A stretch of 32,920 nt of DNA from Ichthyophthirius multifiliis (Eukaryota; Ciliophora; Oligohymenophorea; Hymenostomatida): positions 1-32,920 of the forward strand of contig NW_004085996.1 of NCBI RefSeq assembly GCF_000220395.1, in the 5' to 3' direction. Below are positions 11,772-23,744 of this stretch, piece by piece. Made by a program: the position numbers and the translations under genes. The notes below the pieces were generated by a model. That model had not been told where the DNA came from. It worked only from the letters and a program-made list of their open reading frames with translations, and did no database searches. How positions within the stretch are numbered: position 1 is the first letter of the stretch; every line of letters begins with the position of its first letter.

Positions 11772-13322
11772 CTGATTATAATTATCAAAGGGTGAAGGTT
11801 TAAAAATATCGATTTCAAAACCTGTCGAAAAACCTAAAGAATATAATGTTTTAATTGGTCCAGGGACGTTTTATATATATTAACATATTTACTTTAAATC
11901 ATATTAAAAAACAAATTAGTTACGATATAAAAAAAGGTTTATAATATTAATACTCATCACCAAAATTTTCATTTTAATATAAACCTTAACTTTTAACAAA
12001 TGAAAATAATTAAACTCCTGGTCCTGGATAATATTTTAATTAAGAAATATGCAAAATTAAAGAAAAAAGGCTTTCTACTGTTAAAAAATTATTAATTGAT
12101 TAAAAAATAACTCCAGGTCCAGGAGAATATAATATAGATATCTATAAACCAAAAGAAGTTAATTTTTAGTAAATAAAATACATTTATACATATAAAATAT
12201 ATACATATATATAGATTTGCTAAAAGTAAACGTTTATTAGACAAAGGAAGTGATACACCTGGTCCTGGAGAATTTAATTTATAGTAAAATATAAGTGAAA
12301 ATAGAAAAAACTTTACTTTAGGACAAAAATATACATAAAAAGCATATACATAATCTAACAATCCTGGACCTGGATAATATGATTTAGAATAAAAATTTAA
12401 AAAATCTTTGTTTACAATAGGTTAATCATAAAGGTCAAAAATAGCCAATAGTTAATAAACTCCAGGACCAGGCTCATATGATTATAGCTCTACAAGAATT
12501 AAGAGTTAAACAGATTAAAGTACTTAGTAAATATATCCTATGTATATAAATATATAATAAAATATATAGTTATATATTTGGAAATATATATTTCTTTATA
12601 TATAAATACATATATTTATAAATAAATATATATTTTAATATTTATGTATATTTATTTACATAAATATTTGTTTATATAATATTATTTTATTATTATTAAA
12701 AAACAATATATATATTTTTTAAATATTTCTATTTTTCTGTTTGTCTTTATTTATATATATATATATATAGAAACAGAGGTTTAGGATATTCAAATAGAGC
12801 TGATTTATTCAAAAATGATTAATCTCCAGGTCCAGGAGAGTATTTTTTTTTTTTTTTTTGGAATATTAAATAATTTTTTTCTAGTTATAATTTAGGAACT
12901 ACTATAGGTAAATAACCCAAAGTAACTCGTTGCTCATAATTGAATATAAGTAAAGAAAAAAATAAAGTCGAATTTCCTGGCCCTGGTTAATATAATGTTG
13001 AATAAAACAATTAAAGTAATTTTTTTTCAAAAGAAATAAAAAAATAAAATTAATAATAACAATAATAATATATATATATATATATTTAGTAAATTATAAA
13101 GGGATAAAAATTAAAGGAAAATATTCTTATTAAGATAAAAACTATGTACCAGGGCCTGGTTCATATAATCCTAGTTTTGGTTTAGTTTAATCACCTAAAT
13201 TTAGTTTTAGTTAATCTTAAAGATATAAACATAATATATAGGATTTATTTATGCCTTGTCCTGGATAATATGAGATTGGAACAATGATAGCTAATATACC
13301 TACTTATTTATTAAAAAAATGA
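11360..13322 (+). CDS. SHIPPO / sperm-tail PG-rich repeat protein (ODF3-CIMAP-like)
   Basis: Nine exons: 11360-11429, 11481-11571, 11617-11698, 11791-11867, 11920-12168, 12215-12526, 12771-12839, 12885-13015, 13090-13322. They join without any frame problem into 437 aa. About twelve copies of a Pro-Gly-Pro-Gly-x-Tyr motif occur in order: NPGPGYY, NPPPGAY, IGPGTY, TPGPGQY, TPGPGEY, TPGPGEF, NPGPGQY, TPGPGSY, SPGPGDY, FPGPGQY, VPGPGSY, MPCPGQY. Spacers of 20-40 residues carry basic and Ser-Phe patches (SPKFSF occurs twice). This is the signature of the SHIPPO/STPG family. Its members bind microtubules, and some sit inside axonemal doublets. In a ciliate, a ciliary or cortical microtubule role is the natural inference. 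Introns are 45-52 nt, except 74, 92 and 244 nt ones swollen by TA-rich sequence. Confidence 0.92.
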
Positions 13323-13427
13323 AAAACATAATTGATTAATTTTTGTTAAAAATATCAAAAAAAAATAAATAATATTTAATATAAAAATAATATAAAAAAT
13401 TAAATATATATATCATAAAATAAAAAT

Positions 13428-13475
13428 ATGTTTTAAAATAATTTATTGAATATGTTTTAAAATAATTTATTGAAT
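13428..13475 (+). repeat. Exact 24-bp tandem duplication at the kinase start codon
   Basis: Two identical 24-nt copies (13428-13451 and 13452-13475) each begin with ATG and encode MFQNNLLN. The duplication keeps frame and gives the kinase gene two possible starts eight codons apart. Confidence 0.9.
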
Positions 13476-15150
13476 ATAATTAGTCTTAATTTTATTCAAA
13501 GCCATATTGAATAAAAATATTAAGAGTTCAAACATTAATATAATATGTAATATTTACGTTAAATATTCTTAGTTTAAATTATTGGAAAAATTAGCGCCTT
13601 TATTATTATGATGATTTTTTGTTTTAATTTAAAATAAGTTCAAATAATAATGGGAATAAATATTATATTAATGATACTTTTATATGTTTTTAGCTAAAAA
13701 TACTTTCGTATAGTATAAATAATTACTTATTCAATAAATTTAGTTATATTAATTTTATTAACAGAATTCTGGTATTTAAATCCTCAATATAATATAGAAA
13801 GCAAAACCATTTTATTTTCAGTTTCCTATATAGTATATTTGCAAGTAATAATATCTAATATCAATAAATGGTACATTAAATTCATTATTTTCGTAGGAAT
13901 GTCCGAATATATATGCTCACGAATCGAAAGATTATATGTAAATCCGATTCTATTAGTTATTTAATTCATGTATTGTGCTTGTATATATTTAGAAGAAAAA
14001 GAAGTCCGAAATAGGTTTTATAATATACATAAGGAAGTAAAAATAAATGAAAACTTCCGAAATTTATTTAAGAATATTATCCCATGTAGCATTTTTGTAT
14101 GCACCTAAAATTAAAATGAACTTTAAATTTAATTCTGTAATTCAAAATGTATTGAAGATTTAGATATTAAAAATGAAAATGAAATAATTTAAAGAATTGA
14201 TTTATTTAAAGACCTAATTAAATACAACTCAATTATAAATATGAAATTTTAAAAAACTGCCTCGAATAATAATTATTAGAGATATATTACAAATAATGCT
14301 AATATAAATTTAAATAATAGACAATAATAATATACTACTTCTTTAAAATGTATTATATTAGAAAAATTAAAAATTAAAAATGTTAATTATCTAGATACAG
14401 AATAAAAACCGGATATTTATTTAAATACGAAATATGAAAATGGATTCCAAGACATAAGATATTTTGATTTAAATATAGTAAATTGTTAATGGGATAATAA
14501 AGATGCGGCATTAATAGTGTTAAATAACATTTCTTAAAAAGTAATGAATTAAAGACAAAATACAATCGAAGAACATAAACATAAAATTCTTTCTACAATA
14601 ACTCATAATCTAAAGACACCTTTAAATGGAATTATTTTATTACTTTAGTGTGTTTTGCAATAAGTACCAAAAAATCAAGCAGATTTATTTTTTATTTTGT
14701 AAGATATTTATACAAATAGTGAACTTTTACTTTCTATGATTAATGATATATTAGATTTTACAAAAATTCAAAAGGGAGATTTCTAATTACTTGTTAGAAA
14801 GTTTTAAATACAGGATATGTTGTAAGAAATAAAAGAACTATTTAACACTCAAATATGCAAAAAAGACTTATTACTAATAATTGATATTGAAGAACTTATA
14901 AATACAACTTTTAATACAGATTATTAAAGATTTAAATAAATACTAATTAATTTAACAGGAAACGCTTTAAAATTTACTTTTTATGGTCACATAAAACTTT
15001 CAATGAGAGAATGTGGCTTTGATTCTAATGTTATAGAAATTGATGTTATAGATACAGGAAATGGAATACCAAAAGAAGTTTAATATAATATTTTTTAAAT
15101 GAAAAATCTTTTAGCAGAAAATAGTATATTTGATAAAAAATAAGGTAAAA

Positions 15151-15217
<67 letters not shown>

Positions 15218-16331
15218 TAATATATATATAAATATTTTATTAAATTTTATTAAAGGAGCAGGAATTGGTCTTTCCATATGCCAATCTTTAATTGAAAAAA
15301 TGGGTCCTCAACCAAAAATATTTATTTAATCAATAGAAAATTAAGGAACTAAAATATCGTTCTATATATATCGTAATATATAGAGAAAAAGTGCGACATT
15401 ATATAAAAGGGAAATTGAATAAACTAAACAATTTAAACAAAGACTATCAATGGGAACTAAATTAATGAATAATATAAAAAATTAAAAAAAAACTCTATTT
15501 TTTATATTAGTAATAATCTTGAAAAAAAGAATCTATATAAAAAAAATGATATAATAAGTAAAAGTATAGATTCTAATTGTTTTTTATTTAAATAAGCTTT
15601 TTAAAAGACAAGTATTAATATAAATAATAGTTTTTCGTCTATAAATTAAGAGTTTGATGTTTAAAACAATATAGTTCCTCCGATTTTTACATAGTAATTT
15701 TATAATTAAATTAGTTATAAAAAGCTTACACATAATAATATTAATTCCAATGATGCTTCTTCAAATATGCAATAAAACTTAGTTTAAAATAAAAAAATAA
15801 AGACTTTCTAGAGATGAATGATTTTGCTAATGTAAAATTAGTGTAAAGTAGTTATGTTTTATAAAAAAACCGGAAGAAATAGTATCAAAAGAAGAAGGCT
15901 TGAATATTATTAAAAAGATTTTAGAAAATAAAAAAATATTAATTGTAGACGATACTATGTTCAATATAATAGCATTAAAAACACTCTTAATTTCAAATTC
16001 TTAAAAAAAAATACAAGTATTTGAAGCCTATAATGGATTACAAGCAGTTGAAATGGTTAAAAATAATTAGAATTTTTACTTTGATTGGATTTTTATGGAT
16101 GTTAATATGCCTGTAATGAGTGGTTTGTAAGCTACAGAGTTAATAAAATCAATTAATTTTTAATAAAAAATTATTATTGTTACGGCTTTTTCATGTGAAT
16201 CAGATAAAAAAGAATGTTTAGATTCAGGAGCGGATGGATTTATAACTAAACCAGTAAAAATTTAAGATTTAGCTTTTTAACTTAATATAATTAATAATAT
16301 AAATAATAAATTTAATAATAAAATTATTTGA
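13428..16331 (+). CDS. Membrane-bound hybrid sensor histidine kinase (HisKA, HATPase_c, receiver)
   Basis: Two exons, 13428-15144 and 15256-16331, flank a 111-nt intron that is mostly (TA)n. With three missing A bases supplied (A9 at 15484-15492, A7 at 15791-15797, A7 at 15863-15869) the lengths close exactly, giving about 931 aa. Residues about 40-190 hold several hydrophobic segments, so the protein is probably anchored in a membrane. A variable sensor-like region follows. The H box is [14 protein letters not shown] with the phospho-His near residue 393. The N box is NLTGNALKF, the G1 box DTGNGIP, and the G2 box [10 protein letters not shown], split by the intron. A disordered Asn/Ser linker leads to a C-terminal receiver: KKILIVDDT, acceptor Asp in [11 protein letters not shown], Thr in IVTAFS and Lys in ITKPV. 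It should autophosphorylate on His and relay to its own Asp. The ligand is unknown. Confidence 0.92.
15154..15211. repeat. (TA)n microsatellite inside kinase intron
   Basis: About 29 TA units fill most of the intron 15145-15255. Similar tracts fill introns or spacers at about 2438-2478, 5009-5035, 11048-11082, 11715-11769, 19297-19339 and 23699-23739. Confidence 0.9.
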
Positions 16332-16860
16332 TTTTGATATTAATTTTTTATTTATATCATATTTTTATTATTATATATAAATAAAGTAATAATAAAAAAT
16401 AATAATTAATTTCTTTAGTATAAAAATATATATTTTTATTAATATATTTCTTAATAATATTTTTAATTTATTTTATAGCAATGTTTATATTTATATTGAA
16501 AAAAATATTTTAATAACAAAATAAATTTATAATTTTTATATATTATATTTTATAAATTTATTTAGGTTAATTTTTATATTTTAAATATATAAATATATAT
16601 TTATATTTAATATAAGTTTTTTAATATTAATAAATTTAAATTTTAAATAAAAATAATATTTAAACCTTTAAATAATATAATTTTTATTAAAAATATTTAT
16701 AAAGAAAAGTTTGCTTGTTTATAATTTTTAACAATTTTATTAATAAATAAAACATATTTATAAAAAATTTTTACATTATAAATTAAAAAATAAAAGTTAT
16801 AATTAAATATGATAAATTTAAAAATAAAAAAAAATATTATAAATTAAAAAATTAAAAAAA

Positions 16861-16896
16861 ATAATCGTATTGTTATATTAATAACAATATGATTAT
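16861..16896. repeat. Inverted repeat (16-bp arms, 4-nt loop)
   Basis: The left arm 16861-16876 (ATAATCGTATTGTTAT) pairs with 16881-16896 at 15 of 16 positions. The mismatch would be a G-U wobble in RNA read on the plus strand. It stands out because most of the spacer is simple A/T repeat, while these arms contain G and C. Lying between convergent 3' ends, it could shape 3'-end formation, though this is inference only. Confidence 0.55.
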
Positions 16897-16910
16897 CAAA
16901 ATTTTAATTA

Positions 16911-16911
16911 A

Positions 16912-16969
<58 letters not shown>
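16911..16969. repeat. (TTA)n trinucleotide microsatellite
   Basis: About 19 continuous TTA/ATT units in the convergent spacer, not in any supported coding frame. Confidence 0.9.
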
Positions 16970-17233
16970 TATTTATTTCAATAATTATTTTTATAATTAT
17001 TTTATATTTATTTTTTTAATTATTATTTTAATTATTATTATTATTTTTTTAATTAATATGTAATAGATTTTTTATTTATTTATTATTAATTATTATATTT
17101 TTTATTAATATTTTTAATTAATTTTAAATTTATATAATATATATTTTATTATATATATTTATAAATTCTTATTTATAAAAATATTTTTAATTTTTTTTTT
17201 TATTATTTTTCTATATTTTTTGTTTTTTTTTAT

Positions 17234-19292
17234 TCAATTTAATTTTCCAGTACATTTTGGATCACCACAATTACATACTAATTTTTCTTCTTCTATATCA
17301 AAACAATAATCATAAGTTAATTCTTCACCTGGTTAAATTTCCGTTTTAGCATAAATAATAATTTTAGTATCTTTTTCATATTCAATAACCTGACTTGCAC
17401 AATTAGGCTTTTTTAAAATTATATAAATAATTTAAAAATAAAATTACTTAACAAGAATGATTCAAAAAACGAGCTTCGTTTCCCTTAAAAGTAGCATCTA
17501 TAATTTTATTAGGGCCAGCTTTAAACATATAACAATCTCCGAAACCTTTTTAATTATATATTTTTTCTCTATAATCTGCTAATACTTATCTTATTGTTTC
17601 ACCTAAATATTCAATTACAATATCATCTTATAAAAAACTTTATTTTATTTAATTTAAACAAATATACTTAAATATTTTTTTTAATTAATATTTATATTAA
17701 AATACTGTTTTTTAGCAAATAGACCATATTTATGTATTTTAGAAGGTCCAGCATATAAATTTAAATGTTTTTTTTTATCTGCAATATAATTAGCATATTC
17801 TTATTTTATTTTTCTTTCTATTTCTTTTTCTCTTAATGTTTATTTGGTATCGAATTTCATATAATTAGGGTTGGCTTCCTACATAATATCTTCAGGCCTT
17901 ATATATAAGTTGTTTTTGAGTTCTGATTTTTAGTTTTATTTCGAAAAATGGGATTGAAGTTCATGTTTTTTTTACCCAAAAGATTAAAGAATTGGAATAT
18001 TTTCTGGAATTATATTTGAGTTTATTTACTGGCCTTTAGTTTTTAAATTTTAGATGAAAATCTGATGTGTTTTTTCCAATAATTTTTATTTTTCGAATGA
18101 ATTCATTTACTCTATATTATCTTTATAAAATAATTCTTTGAATGTGGTTATACTCTAATTTTTTATTTTCTTAAAAGAACTTTATTGTTATTAATTATGT
18201 TTTTGAATTTCTTTTATTATTTAAGGGATGTCGAATCCAATGTATTTTATGACAGAATTATTCATTTAATTATTTGTTTTTTATAATTGCGTTTTTTCCT
18301 GGATTAAATTATTCATTTCTTAAACTGAATATACTTGGCTTTATGTGTAATTATTACCTGTAAAAATAAGCTTTTCAGAAATCAAACTGATTATATTTAG
18401 AGATTATTGACTACTTTCTATTTCTATAGATTCGCTATTTTGTATGTTATTTTGTTTTAGGGCTATTTATTCGATTAAAGGATGATTTTCATCAAAAATT
18501 GCGGTATTAACAAGATAGGAATCTTTTTTTTTTTTCATTTAGATAAAAATTAACTATTTTTTTAAATATTCATATTATATAAAAAGTATTTTTTTTATAT
18601 ATTACGTTTGTTTTTTAGTATTATTTTTTAAAAAGTCTAATAAAAAAATATTTATAGAAAATTTAATTTTCATTTTCACAATCAAGGTTTAAATCTATTA
18701 ATACAAAACTTCCAAATTTATTAAAACAATCAATTCCTAAATCAATTGTTTAATTCTCATTTTTATTTTAATATATATACATTCTTCTATCAGTTTAAAA
18801 GTTATTAATTATTTTTATATTTTAAAGCTTTTATTAATTTTGTTTATTTTATAAAAAAAAAAAAATTTTTATAATAATTTTATATTTACTTATAATATAA
18901 TATTATTATCATTAGTTTTTAATATTATTTCCCAACAAAAGGTACATAAAAATGTTTTTTAGTTTGTTAAAAATCCTTTAGATTATATAGCACAATGAAA
19001 ATGATATTTACTCTTACAATTCGATATTACACAAAAAACGGTAGCTCCTGATTTTTCACAGTGTTTACAATAATTAGATTATGATTTTTTAAGAGAAGAT
19101 ATACTGAATTTTAATCCTCCATCTTCACTTTCGCTTACATCATTGCTCCATAATACACAGTTTGTATGGACCCATTAGTCAATATGGAAATTTAATAATC
19201 TTCCATTTAACTTTCGATGACCACTTAATTAACATAATTAGCATAAAATATCATTTATAGGACTACTTATAACATCATTTTAAAGGTTTTCT

Positions 19293-19347
<55 letters not shown>

Positions 19348-22300
19348 TTTTTATAATTTTTTTTTTTTTTACGTATTTTAAATTCTTTGAATTATTTTAT
19401 TATTTGCTATATTTTTTCTTCTTGATATTCAATATTTTTATTTGCTTTATAAGTAAAATAATAAATTAATGTTATTTTTATATAAATTAAAATATTTTTA
19501 AATTATTGGAATTTTATATAATCATTTCTTTTTACTTACTTAGTTGATTATTTTGATTACTTAATTAGTTTTTCTAAATAAACTCATTAAAGTTTGTTTT
19601 AATTTCATTTAAATCTAATGAATAAATTTAATAAATTATAAATAAATAAAAATTTACGATTGTATTCTTAATTTTAAATATAAACTATGCAAGTGGCTAG
19701 ATTTTTTCTTTTAAAAGCATCTAAATTGTAGAATTTTTTTATTTATGTTTTATCTTATTAACTTTCTACTAAATAATTAACTCTACGTTTTTTCGAGAAA
19801 TATTTTTAAATCTAAATATCTTATTAAATAATTTCCTATGTAATTTAACATGGAGATTAATAGCATTTTAAAATATTATAATCGTAAAACGCAACAAATT
19901 AATTCTGGTATTAAATTTCTTCGTCTTCACAAACAAGTTAGTTATTTATATTTTGTAAGTATCGTTAATTTGCCATTTTTAAAATTTCTTGATATTAAGG
20001 ATATATTTCTTATAGAGGATGAGTAAATTAATCTTCAATTAAAAAAACTTAAATTTATCCGTTTGAGTCATATATGAAATCATATTTTTCTGATTTTTTT
20101 CCATATTAAAATAGGACAAATTCATATTTTTGAGAATAATTAAAGAATTTTAAAGGTTTCTAAATTAAATTTAGAATTAATTTTAAATTAGAAACATTAT
20201 CATAAACAAAAAGAGATAAGTCCTAATTTAAAAAGGAAAGGCAGTTTTCTTATAAAGAAAATAGTTTCCTTTTATAATTATTTTGTTTTTTCTCCAAAAA
20301 ATATTATTAATGTTCTTCTGGATTATATTATAGCATTTGTTAAACTGAATATGATGTTAATGAAATATTATCTTATTCCTAAAATATATTTTCAAGTTTT
20401 TCATAAAGTTCATTATTTTTTTTATAACTTTAAAACTATAAAAACATATATTTTTTTTTACATTTTTTTTTTTTTTTACATTTTCACTTTCAAAATAATT
20501 TAAATATTAAACAATAAAATCTTAAACATCTTTTTTAGTTAATTTATGTAATCTAACTAATTATTAGACAATCGGTTATACAAAAGGGTATATTTCTTAA
20601 GCTTTCCTTAAATGAATGAGTCTAACTTTAATATTAATTAAGTAATTTTCATATTCTTTTTGTACAAAAGTAGGATTATTTTCTTTACAATTTAAACAGA
20701 AAGGTTTATTTTAAAATTCAGGCATAGTATTTTATAGACAATTTTTATGATAAACAAATTTGCAAAGTTCACATTTATACATTTATTCATCCTCTTCATC
20801 AAATTCTAAATATTTTAACTTAATAGCTTTTTCTTCTCCTTTTTTCTGAAATAGATTATACTAATTATTAGTATATATGGAAGAGCAGTATTTATTACAA
20901 ATTTTACAAAATCTTTTAAAGGCCTCCAAATATCCACATTTATAACAAAGTGTAAAAAACTCTGTAAAATTCAAAATTAAATGACAAATTTTGATTTTTT
21001 TAAATCTATTTGAAATTTTCATCCAAAATAACCTTAGTTTAACATTTTAACAATTAAAACAATTATTACACCTCCAAAACTCTGAATTTTTACTTTATTT
21101 TGGTACAAATTGATATTTTTGAATTCACAATTTACATGTATCATACAGTCACAAATTTAACAAAAAAGAGAAATTTCTGATTTAATATGTCCTTTTTGAC
21201 AGACTTTACATGTTTTGCAAGGAGGACATACCCATTTATTCTCTTTATTAGAAAAATGGGATAGTTCGAGCTTCGTTTTGAAAAATTCTACTTTTCCAGG
21301 TTTTATTAAACAGTAAGGGTGGTAGGTTTAAGTACATATAGAACAATAAAAAAGATGATCTTTATAATCAAAAGAACCACACAGGATACACGAGAATTCT
21401 TTTATTAAATTTTAATTTGTGAATTTACTTATTACATACTCTTAGTTCGGGATATTAATTAGATTTTGAGTAAGTTCTGTTTGGAGTAGTTAATGAAGCG
21501 AAAATTGAGTTTCTTTTTTAGGAGGATTTTCTCGGGATTTTTCATTATTTTTATCTTAATATAAATCCTGTAGTGTTTTTTCAAAAAGTTGATTTTGAGA
21601 AATTTAAAAGAGGGCTTTTGATATATTTTGAGGTAAAGTTTTTTACATTGATAAAATTTTTTGTAGTAATTTATTTATGTTTGGAAAAGAAACTGTTATT
21701 TGGTTATTTTAATTAACGATTTCTCTTATAAATTGATTATAGTTGAAAATATTATCTTCCATTCCTAATTGTTTTCCAGAAATTATGATTTTTGTTAAAT
21801 AATTATTTTCTTCTTTACTTGCTTTAAATACTATATCAAGGAAATTTTCACATAAATATTCCATAAATTTACTTTCTTTAATTTATATTGCATTACTACA
21901 TTCTGTAAATATTAATTGATTTTCTTAGACTTAAAGATTTTCTTTAAAATATTAAAAAGCAACTTTTCCCAAAAGATTTAATTTAGCCGCTTCTTTATAA
22001 GCCTCGTGATTATGGGCATTAAATTCTAAAGCATTTTCTATTAATAAATGGAAATCGTTTAAAAGGAGGTCATAAGAAAAATTTCCGTCATATTCTCCTT
22101 AGGAGGCTTTAGTTTTCATCATTTCAAGGTCTATAGGATTTTTAATTGATTCTAGGTAGTTTGGTATCTTTTCGAATTCACTTTTTGTATAGAATTTTTG
22201 GAAATCAAGACTATATTTAAATATATATATAATTAAACTTTTGTTTAAATAAAGATTAAAATGTTACTGAGATAAAATATTAATAAATTAACAATAAATG

Positions 22301-23696
22301 ACTCTTTTCATTTTTATTCTGCAATTAGGACAATGATAAATTGCTTATTCTTTATAATTTTTCAAATGAGGGTCACATTCTTTATGTATCCACATTTAAC
22401 AAGAACACTAAACCATATCTTTAGTGCATTCTTTTTACCAAAACTATCTACAGACTGGACAATATTCTTTTTTTTCTAATTATTAAATACATTCATTACA
22501 GTATATTTAATCATCTTAAAATCTAATTTAGTATTTATATATATATATTTATATATAATTTAAAAATTTTTTAATAAAAAATATTAATACAAATTAATTT
22601 TTACTAATATCCATTAACTGCATTTAGTAATTTAACGCCACACATACAGCATTTTACACAGGACTCGCAATATAATTTAACTCCATATTATTTATCTACA
22701 ATCCTTAAGTCATGGGCTATTGAGAATCCACATTTTTTATGAAATCTAGATTTACATTCACAACATGTAATATTGTCTTTATTTATTTTTCCATAACAAA
22801 TTGTACATGGTCTACATTATTCACACACAAACTATTAAATTTTTTAAAATTAAATAAAAATAATAAGTATATATATATATAAATATAATATATATATTTA
22901 TATTTATTTATATATATTTATATATATTTATATATAAATATTTTTATATTTACGTTTTCTTAATCTTAAACGCATTATGCATGATAATACAATTGGCAAT
23001 ATTAACAAACAGTAAATTTTAAATTATAAAGAATATAATTACATTGGGCACATCTTTCTTTTTTTCTCATTTCGAATGGCATATTATCAAATGTATATTT
23101 ATTAATTTTTTTCAAGGCATTAAATAATATAGAAGCTTCTTCACCTTATTAATTTTTTTCGTAAAAAGACTTCAAAAAATACTTCTTTATTAGTTCTTTT
23201 ACATCCTCGTGCTCTTCTTTATATACGTCAAGTATATAATTATATTTTAGCTCTTATTATGACAATTAAGGAAAATTTAAAGAAGTCCAAATATTTAAGT
23301 CAGCCTAATTTAAATCACTCCATATAAGTTTTTTAGTTTCTAAATTTTTCAATAATAATGAAGTGTTTTTGTTGCAGTTTTCTTAAACTCTAAGTATTAT
23401 TCCGTAATATATAGTGGGTGCAATTTGAGGATTATTTTAAGGAAGAACTATGTTTTTGCGTTTTAATTATTTCAAGTTTTTCACTTTTACAATTCTATGT
23501 AACATTTGTTTTGCGTTTTCTTGCTTTATATAAACTTGTTTATTTCTAGATATAACATCGTTATATTTTTAAATCAATTCTAAATATAATGATTGTATTT
23601 CAGACATTTTTGTATTTTAAAATTAATTAATTATTTCGCTACTTGAGACTTCTTCAAATTTAAGTATTAAGTGTATATTAAATCTAAATATATTAA

Positions 23697-23744
<48 letters not shown>

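Larger units (their letters stand above)
16332..17233. other. Convergent intergenic region, 902 bp
   Basis: Spacer between two genes that end toward each other. It contains an imperfect hairpin and a TTA microsatellite, listed separately. Otherwise it holds only A/T-rich sequence without a supported frame. Confidence 0.5.

Noticed and set aside
12092-12361. Minus-strand frame of 89 codons.
   Set aside because: Antisense of SHIPPO exons 5 and 6; the repeats on the plus strand are decisive.
14383-14565. Minus-strand frame of 60 codons.
   Set aside because: Antisense of the histidine kinase first exon.
9240-15870. Euplotes-type +1 frameshifting at AAA-TAR.
   Set aside because: TAA and TAG are glutamine here, and the shifts are in the opposite direction (one A too few in the DNA).
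18536-18538. ATG as the start of a separate SET-domain gene.
   Set aside because: A 52-nt intron joins it in frame to the ePHD exons; kept as a finding because transcripts should confirm it.
18606-18827. FYRN/FYRC domain after the extended PHD.
   Set aside because: The segment (NNFQTDRRMYIYQ, FGSFVLIDLNL) sits in the right place but lacks a convincing match by eye.
19850-20077. Plus-strand frame beginning MEINSILKYYNRK.
   Set aside because: Antisense of methyltransferase exon 19658-20435, whose minus frame connects by splice phase on both sides.
23605-23607. ATG (MSEIQS...) as the start of the methyltransferase gene.
   Set aside because: The frame continues upstream through spliced exons to a better start at 24940, with matching phases at three further introns.
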